From: Oreocharis arfaki
Lineage: Eukaryota > Chordata > Aves > Passeriformes > Paramythiidae
Direction: 5' to 3'
DNA length: 64,000 bases
Assembly: GCA_013398015.1 (NCBI GenBank)
Contig: VZRR01012437.1
Coordinates: 301,222 to 365,221 of the forward strand
The position numbers were made by a program, and so were the translations under genes. Numbering within the stretch: the stretch's first letter is position 1; each line of letters opens with the position of its first letter. Of the stretch, positions 24,501 to 34,200 are shown in pieces. The notes under the pieces were generated by a model. That model was not told the DNA's origin. It worked only from the letters and a program-made list of their open reading frames with translations, and searched no databases.

Positions 24501-26810
24501 ATTGTGGAAAGAGTGAGGTGTGTCAGAAGACCTGCACCAGCTGATGTGCACCACTAAAGGTAGCTGCCTTTAGAAATGCAGCAGAGGCACCCAGGGAATG
24601 TTTACAAGCCTTGCCCCTCTTTTTGAGATGAGATTACTCAATCATAAACTTTCTTTTGGTGCCCACACTTTTTTTTGTCAGAAATTAGCAGATCATTCCT
24701 ATTCTTTCTAATAGAGATGAAGGAGGGGGGTGATGGTGGTCTAAGACTATGGTGTAGCAAAGTCGTCTCTACTCTGTCATCAAATTATATGTAAGAATGA
24801 GTACAGCTTTCTTGGCTTCTGCTTTTGGGACATTATTTTGGGGTGTGGGGCATGGGGAAAGGGGAAAGCAGTTGCAGTCTTTTGTTCTGAAGATTTTACA
24901 TGTTAGAAATGGCTGTGTAGAATTCAGGTAAGCTTTAATGCAGGGTGTGGATCCAGAGAGGCTGATCCTGTCTAGCACACCCACAGTCATGACCCCATAA
25001 CTGTTGAAGATTTGTGTTCTCCCTCGTGTCTGTACCTTCTGATTCTGTCCATGGCCCAAACAGTTTTTTATTTGTTAGAGTGGTTGGTATCAGTCTGGTT
25101 TGAGGAGCACTCCAGCGATAGTTTGTTCTGACTGCTGCACTCTACTGAAGAGGAAGGAACAGAAGCCTGTCTCATTCTGAATGAAGGCTCCACTAATGAA
25201 AAGAGATCTGCACCTCTCTTTTGCTTAGAAAAGAAAAAAAACAATCCATGATTTTGCTCATCTTACCATGTCTCACTGGATTGGACCCCTTAAAGGAGGA
25301 AGAATACTTAGTTTTAAGGATTGTGATGCATTTCATGTCAGATGGGTGCATAGCTGCTGATCTCAAGTCCCAATTAGTTCTGAGAGGGGCAAAGCTGTGG
25401 GGCCCTTCAGAGGTTATGTGTCTGTGCTCAGATTTCTGAGCCTCATACAGGTGTCTGAGTTTTTCCTGTCTCTTCTAGCACTTGAGCCTTTCCATGGCTC
25501 TAAGGTTTAATTTAGCTGTAGGAAGATGGTTAATGGGAGAGCACTTTGGAAATAGGCTTTTAGTAGGGTTTGCACTGAACAGTGGATTTTCTTCAAACAA
25601 TCACAGCTGTTTGGAAGGAGTTGTTCATTGCCATTATTCCTTTATTTGTAGAATCTCAGCACCAGTGAAGGTGTCAGTAAGGAGATGCATCACCTTCAGC
25701 GCATGTTCTTGCAGAATTGCTGGGAAATTCCTACTTATGGAGCAGCTTTTTTCACAGGACAGATATTCACCAAAGCAAGTTCAAGTAGCCATAAAGTCAT
25801 CAAAGTGTACGTAGGAGTAAACGTAAAAGGGCTGCACCTCCTCAACATGGAAACAAAGGTCAGCTTAAGTGAACTGCCAGTGATAACTGTAAAACTTAAT
25901 TCTTTTCTCTTAAAATCTTTGTACTAGAAGTAATTTCACATCCAACTGTTTAGTTAAACTTGACTGCAAATTTCCAAGATTTTAAGATCTTCATAAGTCA
26001 CTAACAAAGTCTTATATTTTTTCACTTTACTACTCTATGAACTACCACTGCGTTGTGGAACGTAGTGGTTTAAATCTGAATCCTGTCTTTGTGAATGAAG
26101 GGAAGTTCAGTTTGCAAGTATGGAGGATATTTTCTGAGTGACAGTTTCCTACATTTGATCATAGGCTTTACTCCTCAGCCTAAAGTACGGTTGTTTTATG
26201 TGGCAGTTGGGAGATGGAGATACATGTTTTCAAATCCACAGTCTGGAAAATAAAATGAGCTTTATTGTGCATACCAAACAGGTAAGTGCTATCATTTTTC
26301 ATCCTTTATGTTCAATTATTTTTTTCCTAAATTAGAGACACAAGCCTCTTTTCTCTTGAGATTGACCACCCTTGCACAGTATAAAAGAAGCCCAAGCCAA
26401 GCCCACACAAAAATTATTTTAAAACGTTATTATTAATATTTCAGAATGTTTGCTTGTTTTCTTAGCATGTGAAGCCTTCGTAATTCAAAATACATAAAAC
26501 ACATCTATAATAATTTGGATAAACATTTTGTTTAATTGAAACTGTTTCTTGCATATGCCCAATCCCTCATTCCCTAAGATTAGTTCCAAATATTATGAGA
26601 ATCACAGAGTTGGAGCCAGTAACTTTGTGATCAAAAGTAATGGAGTTTGAGATTGGATAAAGCTGAGAATTGCTTTTGTCATGTACTTGATTGCCATAGT
26701 TCTGAAATGCTGATAGAATTTAATTGCATCCCTTCACATAGGCAGGACTTGTTGTAAAACTCCTGATGAAATTAAATGGCCAGCTAATGCCAGCTGAAAG
26801 AAATGAGTGA
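9596..26810 (+). CDS. KRIT1: KRIT1 / CCM1, complete coding region in 16 exons (736 aa)
   Basis: Coding exons: 9596-9697, 9991-10150, 11240-11332, 12286-12415, 14347-14590, 14877-14992, 15419-15562, 16627-16783, 17066-17173, 18833-18989, 21093-21244, 21884-22050, 23909-23996, 25652-25858, 26165-26281, 26742-26810. All introns are GT-AG and phases join without a break to 736 codons plus TGA, equal to human KRIT1. The protein begins MGNPENIGDAYVAVIRP. It has the basic KKKRKK stretch at 46-51, NPAY 192-195 (ICAP1-binding motif), NPLF 231-234 and NPYF 250-253. Ankyrin repeats follow at about 287-419 ([36 protein letters not shown]), then a C-terminal FERM domain at about 420-736. KRIT1 is a scaffold that binds RAP1, HEG1, ICAP1 and CCM2 at endothelial junctions; loss causes cerebral cavernous malformation in humans. 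Every motif is intact, so a functional gene is expected. The start is the only ATG giving the conserved N-terminus. Confidence 0.98.
9888..9921. repeat. (TAA)n microsatellite in KRIT1 intron 1
   Basis: A short run of TAA/TAG units between the first and second KRIT1 coding exons, about 70 bases before exon 2. Confidence 0.9.
12944..12984. repeat. T/G low-complexity tract in a KRIT1 intron
   Basis: Alternating T runs and GG pairs ending in a T run, between coding exons 4 and 5. No other feature is recognised in this roughly 1.9 kb intron. Confidence 0.85.
15880..16018 (+). mobile_element. Probable CR1 3'-end remnant in a KRIT1 intron
   Basis: The segment ACCTGGACTGGGTGATTTACAGAGGTC and, after a short gap, TAACTCTGTGATT follow the pattern of the avian CR1 3' terminus (a 'GGACT..GATGATCT..AGAGGTC' block, then ATTCTGTG-like units). 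It is strongly diverged, so the limits are uncertain. Confidence 0.45.
24353..24378. repeat. Alternating purine-pyrimidine GTGCAC/CA tract
   Basis: A short alternating tract (GTGCACGTGCGCATGCAC then CA units) in the intron before KRIT1 coding exon 14. Such tracts can adopt Z-DNA; nothing more is implied. Confidence 0.6.
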
Positions 26811-28070
26811 TGGAAATGCACAATAGTTACAAGATGGCATCTGATGGCTGAGCAAAAAACAACTTGTTCCTCCTCGTAACAGGACTTCCATGTACATGCA
26901 TTTTACACAATAGAAAAGTCAATTTGTACAGTTTTTTTAACTTTGTACAGAAGCTGCATGGTTTATTTTTTTAAAAAAAACTATACTACATATCTATTAT
27001 TTTTATAAATATTTTTGTGTTTCATATATTAACTATTGTAGGCCTTGAGCTTAACCAATAAAGCTAACGAAATGTAAATGGTTTACCGAGTTCGACAAGC
27101 ATGAATCCAGTAAAGCTTTTGTTCCCAGAGAAATAGGGGACTACCAGTGCCATTAAGCAAGCCTCAGTTAACCTGTTTACCTTTCATGTCATTGTGTGGA
27201 ACATCAAGGAGGTGGTATGTTGCAGTATTTTGTAGACACCCTGTATTTTTAAGATACTATTGATAAATATGCTTGAAAGACCAGTTAGACCAGTTAGACC
27301 TTTGAGCAACTACTTTTGATAAACTCTTGTTTTTTAATTGGTTTCTGACAAAGGTTTTGGCTTGCTTTATTTTTACTCTTAACTTTCTCATACTTTGTAT
27401 TCATATTTATTCTAAAATATTGCATGAGGATGCCAAAAGGGAAATACTTTAAATCATTCAGAAGCCATATTGAATGTTTAGCATGCTTGTTTTTTAAAAT
27501 GGATTTTTACTTTTGCTGTGCAATATAAAATGTGTGTATGGAGGAGAGGGAGATACGGATTTACAGATGAACTTTACTCAGAGGACTTCAGAAAGTTTAA
27601 TAAATTCTACCCTGGATTGCAACACATATGCAGTAACAAAAACTCATACAGGAGGTACTAAGTTATTTCTCTGAAATTAATTTTCCTACCGATTACTTAC
27701 TTCAGTTTCTTCAGGCTAAAAGCAGTGCAGGATGCAGGAGTGAAGATGGCAAGGAAGTCAGATACAGTTTGTAAGCATTCTGCCTGCTCTTTGTAGAGTC
27801 AGGATTGGGGCTCAACAAGTTGGGTCCCAAGTGTAAGGTGGGATCCTATGCAGTCTGACACATATCTTGTACATTAAAATAGTATCTGTAACACAAATAT
27901 TTGAAGTTTCTGGTTGTATTTCAGGGTTTAAAGTGCACTTGACTATTTCTTCCGTGTAAACTGCATGCTAAAACAGTGTGCAATATTTTGTAAAAAAAAA
28001 GCTTTTTTAAAAAAATAGCACTTGCCTCTAAGTTTTCAAATAAAAGCTAAAATGAATGTGAAGAACTGTG
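26811..28070 (+). other. KRIT1: KRIT1 3' untranslated region with several poly(A) signals
   Basis: After the TGA at 26808-26810 the DNA is AT-rich without exons. AATAAA hexamers lie at 27057-27062, 27599-27604 and 28039-28044, with another at 28461-28466. The third is followed by a TG-rich stretch (GAATGTGAAGAACTGTGCTG), the best match to a cleavage-site context. Alternative polyadenylation is likely; the true end needs RNA data. Confidence 0.55.
28039..28044 (+). terminator. KRIT1: Best candidate KRIT1 poly(A) signal (AATAAA)
   Basis: Canonical hexamer with a TG-rich element 10-30 bases downstream. Earlier hexamers at 27057 and 27599 could be used instead. Confidence 0.45.
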
Positions 28071-29506
28071 CTGTTGTATAGTAACTTTACTCATTCCTTA
28101 CTAGTAAGTGCAGTTTAAGAAATTAAAGTAGTAAGCCGTTAAAAACGTGAACAGGAGACTTGTATTTTGTATTCTTCTTAGCAAGCTGTACTTTTCTACT
28201 AAACTTCACAGGTCTAAATAACAGTAAATTTTCATGGATTGTTATACTTTATTTAAGGTAAATAATGCAACAGTCAGGTCCTTCGTCGTGCATCCCTGCT
28301 CTCACTTGGCACTGGTATCAGAAATACACTTCTCTACATAGCACTTTCCTAGAAAACTAGAGGAAAATGTTAAGGTGTGTCAGTCGCCTATTTAACTATA
28401 CTATCAGTATGCCTTATTGCTGTATAGTCCTTTCTGCTAGATTCTTATTTATTACTAACTAATAAATTGTTTGCAACAAGTAGCATTTGGTGTTTCTATT
28501 TTTGTAGCTAGCGTGAAAATGCCATCAGATGTTACACCAAGCAGGTGTTATTACCAAAGAGCAGGCTCATCTTTGTAAGGTATGTGAGAAGAGCATCAGA
28601 GAGGACCAGAGGGAGAGTCCCATGGTGCCTCCAAATTAAGGTAGTGCACCTCAGAAACTGCTCAGGATTTCACCAGGTAAACTGGAAACTGTTCCTCATG
28701 GCAAAGCAGAGGTTTGCAGATGTTGCATATCAGTGGAGCCACTGAGTAGCAAGAGCCCAGCTCTGCAGTCCCAGAGGCTTCTGGCACCCGGGTATATAGG
28801 AGCTTGTGTTGCTCTGCTGAGGCAAGGCAGGTGTGTGCACTCCTTTCATCTGGAAGTGGGCAAATGAAAAATGGGAACAGAGAGAAATCCCAACACTGTT
28901 GAGACAGACCATTTATAACAACCCTCATATCACTACCAAACAAAAAACCAGTGGAAACGAGCTGCAAGGTGGGCAAAGCTGACACTTGTGCCTTTGTAAG
29001 CATGAGATGCCCAGCTTACCACCTGCAGTCCATCTAACAAGCACTTTCTTACAAAGTAAGAACCTGTACAGCTGACAAAAGCAAAGATTTGAGAGTAGAA
29101 CACTCAGCGAGGCCTTGTAAGGCAAAAGAGTAAAAACAGGCACGATTTTACCAAGTGGTATAACTGACCCCCTGACCCCAGGGAGCAGCTTGTCCAAGAG
29201 GGAAGCCTTGGTCCTGAGGGGATGGCTGCCTGTGGCTGCTGCTGCCGCTGCTGCGTGGTGCAGGGAACAATTGCTCCAGGGAGGGGTGGGTTTCCCAACT
29301 ATTGTCAGCTTACAGCTTGATGCAGTTTAAAGCTGGACTGTGACTGAAAAAAGAGATACAGGTTCAACAGCAACAGCATACATGATCTGCAAAAGCTGTG
29401 CTTTACCTTAAAGAATTGTTATTAATATAGGGTAAAGATAAAAAAGTTATTCTGTATAAATTTACATATAATTACATAAAAACGAAATAAAACCATTTAT
29501 ATATAG
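28071..29506. other. Intergenic stretch between KRIT1 and the LRRD1 relic
   Basis: No exon is recognised. The 28540-29300 part is somewhat more GC-rich and has short open frames without similarity to a known protein. The last 150 bases (about 29340-29430) contain a weak reading FNSNSIHDLQKL, which could be a further worn LRR of the relic that follows, but this is not firm. Confidence 0.5.
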
Positions 29507-30425
29507 GTAATTAATCTAGAAATTCTTTCTCTTGGAAGAAACAGACTGACACTATTGCCACCAAAACTGTCCTTACTTCATAAACTGACAGTACAGAACA
29601 TCGATAACAACCAGATAGCTCTCATGTCTCTAGAAAGAATTGCCAAAGCTTGTAAATTTTAAGTAACTCTTTCTCAATCACTGCACTGATGATTTTCCTT
29701 TGGCATTAAGAACTGTTGAAACTTCAGAGCTTGCAGGCAACAAATTGAAAACTTTACTAGATCCCATAGCTGACACTCAGCTCGTGTGAGACCTTGATAC
29801 GAGGTTCACCAGAGGATATTACGTACTTTTAGAAACTACAATAATGTTCAAACAGTAACAAGCTTTTGTTTTTGCCTATGCACCTTTTCCAGTTGACAAA
29901 AGTACTCAGAACTGATGACAACAATAGTTGTTGTCAACAAACAGTCAAATTTCAGATGAAGTAGGGAATTTATGAAAATTTAGGTTTCTGAACTTTGCAA
30001 AAATTTATTTAAAAGCATTACAGATAATCTTTGCAAGTGTATCCTGTTGAAATGCCTCATTGTATATCATGATCAACCCGGCTTCCTGCTGGTATTCCCA
30101 GACTTACACATTTGAACCTTTAAGTGGAAACGGACTGGACTCACTGGATGAACCAATACTGCCTTTAAAAGACCTACCCAAACAAGAATTTTCTGGAAAT
30201 GCATTGATACATTCCTGTTGAATTAAAAAAACTGTATATGGACAAAAAGCTGACCTCGGCTGTGATGAGCTTTCTCAGTTTCCAAATGCAGCTCTGTCCA
30301 CTATTTGATCTTAAACCCTTAGATCTTAGCGGAAACTCATTTCAGAAACAACGCCCGGATTTTCTCACATTAAACATTTGGAGCATCTGGAATTAAACAC
30401 AAATAAGCCGTCCTCGATCTCCGCG
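29507..30425 (+). pseudogene. LRRD1: Relic of a leucine-rich-repeat gene, probably LRRD1
   Basis: Broken LRR pieces run along the plus strand. Frame A (29507-29662) reads NLEILSLGRNRLTLLPPKL, then TVQNIDNNQIALMSLERIAK, then TAA. After a frameshift, 29673-29789 reads FPLALRTVETSELAGNKL, then KTLLDPIAD up to TGA. A further piece at 30091-30120 (IPRLTHLNL) shifts frame into SGNGLDSLDEPILPLKDL (30123-30221, ending TGA). In a third phase 30217-30396 gives VELKKLYMDKKLTS and LDLSGNSF (30319-30342). The last piece, 30360-30422, reads HIKHLEHLELNTNK. These match the LxxLxLxxNxLxxLP repeat. In mammals LRRD1 (LRR plus death domain, about 860 aa) lies between KRIT1 and CYP51A1 on the same strand, exactly the position here. 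At least three frameshifts and several stops rule out a normal protein. An unrelated LRR gene is possible but position argues against it. Confidence 0.8.
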
Positions 30426-31240
30426 TGCTCTGGACGGCTCACCGTCATAAACCTCATTTCCCGGAGAGCCGTGTCCTCCCGGTGTTCGAGGACACCCAGC
30501 ATTTCAAACACCCAGACGCCGAGCGCCGCGGCGCCGCCGGCGTTCGGGCCGAGCCCTCAGGCGGCCGGGCCCGGCCCCCGCCCGCCNCGGGCATCGTCAC
30601 ATGAGCAGAGATCAGCCCAGCGCCGAGAACCGTCACATGGGCTCGGATCAGCCCGGCCCACCGCGCCGCACCGCCCTGCCTTGCCCTGCCCCGCGGAGCC
30701 ACGGCGGATGGCGGCGGGCGCTGAGAAGATGCTGAACCTCATGGAGGTCGGTGGGTCCCTGCTGGAGCGGGTGGCCGTCGGCAACCCCCTCTCCCTCGTG
30801 CTGGCCGCCTCCGCCTTCGCGCTCAGCCTCGGCTACCTGTTCCAGCTGGGATACCGGCGACACCTCAGCTCCGACCAGAAGGTGAGCGCCGGGGGCGGCG
30901 GGGCCGGGCGGAGGCCCGGCAGGCTCCGCCGCTGTCCCGCGGAGGGACAGTGCCCGCGGGCCGGGAGAGCCGGGCGCTCTCGCTGCAGGGCTCGGGCGGG
31001 CGGGGAGCAGCCGCGGGACAGCTCTCGGGAGCGTAGGGAAAGCGGCGCTGCCTTCCAGGCGTGTGGGAGCGGGCTCCGGCGGGCGAGCGGCGTCTCCAGC
31101 AGCCTCCCCGGGGGCGGCTTCTCGGGAGAGCTGCGCCGGCTTCGCCCTCAGCCGGCCGGTTGGTACCGCGGGGAGCAGAGGCGCTCAGGGCTTGCGGAGC
31201 CCGAGGGCGTTCGCGGTACTTTCATCGATGGAGCTTCAAC
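30400..31240 (+). promoter_or_regulatory. CYP51A1: CYP51A1 CpG-island promoter and 5' region
   Basis: GC-rich, CpG-dense DNA surrounds the first coding exon; no TATA box is seen. Upstream of the ATG there are several CGTCA half-sites (at 30595 and 30631 followed by CATG, and another near 30443) and two ATCAGCCC boxes (30611 and 30647) resembling imperfect sterol-response elements (consensus ATCACCCCAC). Mammalian CYP51A1 is controlled by SREBP and CREB/CREM sites in its proximal promoter, so such elements are expected. Their use here is inferred. One base (30587) is undetermined. Confidence 0.7.
30595..30666. repeat. 36-bp imperfect tandem duplication in the CYP51A1 promoter
   Basis: CGTCACATG occurs at 30595-30603 and 30631-30639, and ATCAGCCC at 30611-30618 and 30647-30654. 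Both are offset by exactly 36 bases, showing two diverged copies of one unit. Each unit joins a CRE-type half-site and E-box to an SRE-like box. Confidence 0.8.
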
Positions 31241-34200
31241 GAAGGCGCCCACTTATGTATGAAACCCAGTGCTAACCTGAAGTTGCTTTTGGGGGGCTGC
31301 TTAGCAAATCCTCCAGCACTGTTTCGTTTCTGACTGCCTTCTTATCTTTGTGCTTTACATTCAGAGGCAGCATAGAAAGAATCTTAATCATATTCACTTT
31401 ATTTTAACCCTTGCTGCTTTTAAATGCAGTTCTATCTGAACAACTGAATATTTTTTAAAAGTTGGCCTTTTCACAAAAGAGCTTAAACAAGCATATGTAA
31501 AACTTCCTTTGTGGTTAGTTTTCATGTAAATGAACACTATTTTATTACTTTCTGGCACTGGCACATGCCAGGGAGGTGGTCAGAGCACCAAGCCTGGCAG
31601 AGTTCAAGCAGCGTTTGGACAACTCTCTCAGGCACATGCTGTGACCCTTGGGGATGGTCCTGTGCAGGGCCAGGAACTAGACTTCGATCCTTGTGGGTCC
31701 CTTCCAGCTCAGGATATTCTATTGGTCCATGATTCTGTGATAATCTCTGAAGAAAATTCAGTAATTTTTTTTCTCTTTCTTCTACAGAACTACCCACCTT
31801 TTATTTCATCAGGCATCCCTTTCCTTGGTCATGCAATCGCATTTGGAAAAAGTCCCATTGAATTTTTGGAAAATGCTTATGACAAGGTATGTTTCCCCAC
31901 ATGACTGGCTGAGCATAAATAAAAATACTTTTGTGTGTGTGTTAAGTTCTCTGTCTGGGGCCTGTTTAAAATCAGTTCATTCTCATTTACCACCTCGAAT
32001 ATGGAATGGAGTGTGCACAGTAGGCTCTGTGATCTTCAGACCTCTTCATGTAGCAGTAGTGTTTTCTGAGCTCTCTCTTGTGATTCACGTGTCAAAAATA
32101 TGCTTGTGCATTTGGGGAATACTCATAGCTGAATCACAAGTTAATCTAAAAGCCGTTTTCATGACATTATTTCTTGCTGTAATTGATAACTTTTAATCAC
32201 ATTTTTTACCAATCCGTGACCAGGCTAGAACGTAGCTGACCACCTCTGTAGGCAGCTTGATGAATTTTAAGGCCTCTCTGATGTTAAAAGAGCTGGTTTA
32301 TAAAACCTCAGTAGCTTTTATACTGTAACAGCCCAGAAGAAATTAACTAAATCAGTAGAGCCTTAATTCCAATTAAATTAGGTTTATCAAGCTGGTTCAC
32401 ATTGTCTAAAACTATCTAGAGTTATAAGTTTAAATCTTAGCTTGATTAGCTTAGAGAAAGCCAGGTCTGGTGCATGAAGGTCTGCTGGAGATGACTTTTG
32501 AACCTCCAAGTTTTGTTTGCCCCTAATTACCTATGCATAACTCCAAATCCAGAATTTTTTGAGACAGTGTTTGTAGATTACTGGAGTAATCTCCAGTGCT
32601 GCAGTCGTACTGCTAGTTTTTTTTTAGTGTGACTGATCTTTTATTTATGTTTTCTAAAATAATTGGTTTTAAAATATGTTCGCGTGTGTTCATTATAACA
32701 TTAGATATCACTGGTATGTACATTGAGAACAGAATTTAAATGTGGTTTAAAATATTTTTTATCTATATTAAATCTCTGGATACTTAGGAGAAAACATAAT
32801 TTGTGAAAGACTGTACATAGAGATAGGGATTTAATGATTTGTGTTCTTATTTAAAAGAAATTGCGGGGTTTTTTTTGTTCTCTCTCTTAGTATGGACCTG
32901 TGTTCAGTTTCACTATGGTTGGCAAGACATTCACGTACTTACTGGGTAGCGATGCTGCTGCTCTACTCTTCAACAGTAAAAACGAAGATCTGAATGCAGA
33001 GGATGTGTACTCTCGGTTAACAACACCGGTTTTTGGCAAGGGGGTTGCCTATGACGTCCCTAATGCGGTTTGTATTTTAAATACCTGATGAGTAGAAAAG
33101 CAGTGCAGTTTGGATGCTGAGTAGGCAGCCCTGAGCTCTTGGCTCTGTCTGATGGGGTTGTGTTCATATGCAACTGTGGCATATTGCAGTAGGGAAATAG
33201 TCTGATCTGGATAACCAAGACTGAGCATGTTCAGGTTGCTTTCTTTACCACCTGGCCATTTGGCACTCTGGATGTTATCTTTTGTTCTTGAAACCATCTA
33301 ATCTCATCATAGAGGAAAAACTAGTGAGTCACTTTTTTCTTCCCTTGCAGCACGCTGCTGACTGCAGCTCACTTTTTCCTTCCAAGCAATTTCAGGTCTT
33401 TTTTCTGAGAAAGCCCCAAGAGTGATAACTTTATATTTAGGCCATGCCAAATCTAGGCATGGGAGTAATAATTTAACAGTTTGAACCACAAGATTTGTCT
33501 TGCTCAGGCAGAAATCATTCTGTATGTGTTTGCAGAATATAGTCTGTATGGAAGCACAGGGGCTGTGTCATGTGGCATTGTATCCGAGCTAAGCATTGGC
33601 TGCTTTCTTGTTTGGGAGGGTGGCCTGTCATGTCAGACTCTCAAACTGCAGAAGCCAACTTTTTCAACTTGCTCCACTGGCACTCTGTGTTCAGTGCGTG
33701 TTGTAGGGCAGAGTAGTTGGGTGGAAGAAACAGCACTGTGATATACTGTATTTTTGGATTTTCAGTTTTGGCCTCATTTTGTTTGTATAAATGTCAGTCA
33801 TTTGACTAATTTCTGTGACCATCAATTTCTTTTCCTCCTTAGCATGTCTCTTCATTCATCCCTGCCTACGTGCTGTGCTCGTTGCCCTATTAATGATGTG
33901 GCTTAGGGGCAGTAATTACTACTCTCTTTGCCTCCACACTGGCGTTTTGCCATGATCCACAGAATATGCATGTTGTTCTTACCCTCTTCTTTTGGAATTC
34001 TCATACACAGCTAACAACCTACAACTTGCTACTTTCTGAGTAGGTAAAGGAGAACTTGGTTGTCCCCTCCTTCGTCAGGAAGTATTAAGTTGTGGATAGG
34101 CTGTTTGGGGGGAGCATTGGTTGGTTGGGTGGTGGGTTCTTTTCCACTTGATGGATTTGCATAGCTCCTCTCATGCCTATGAGAATGAAACCAGCAGAAC

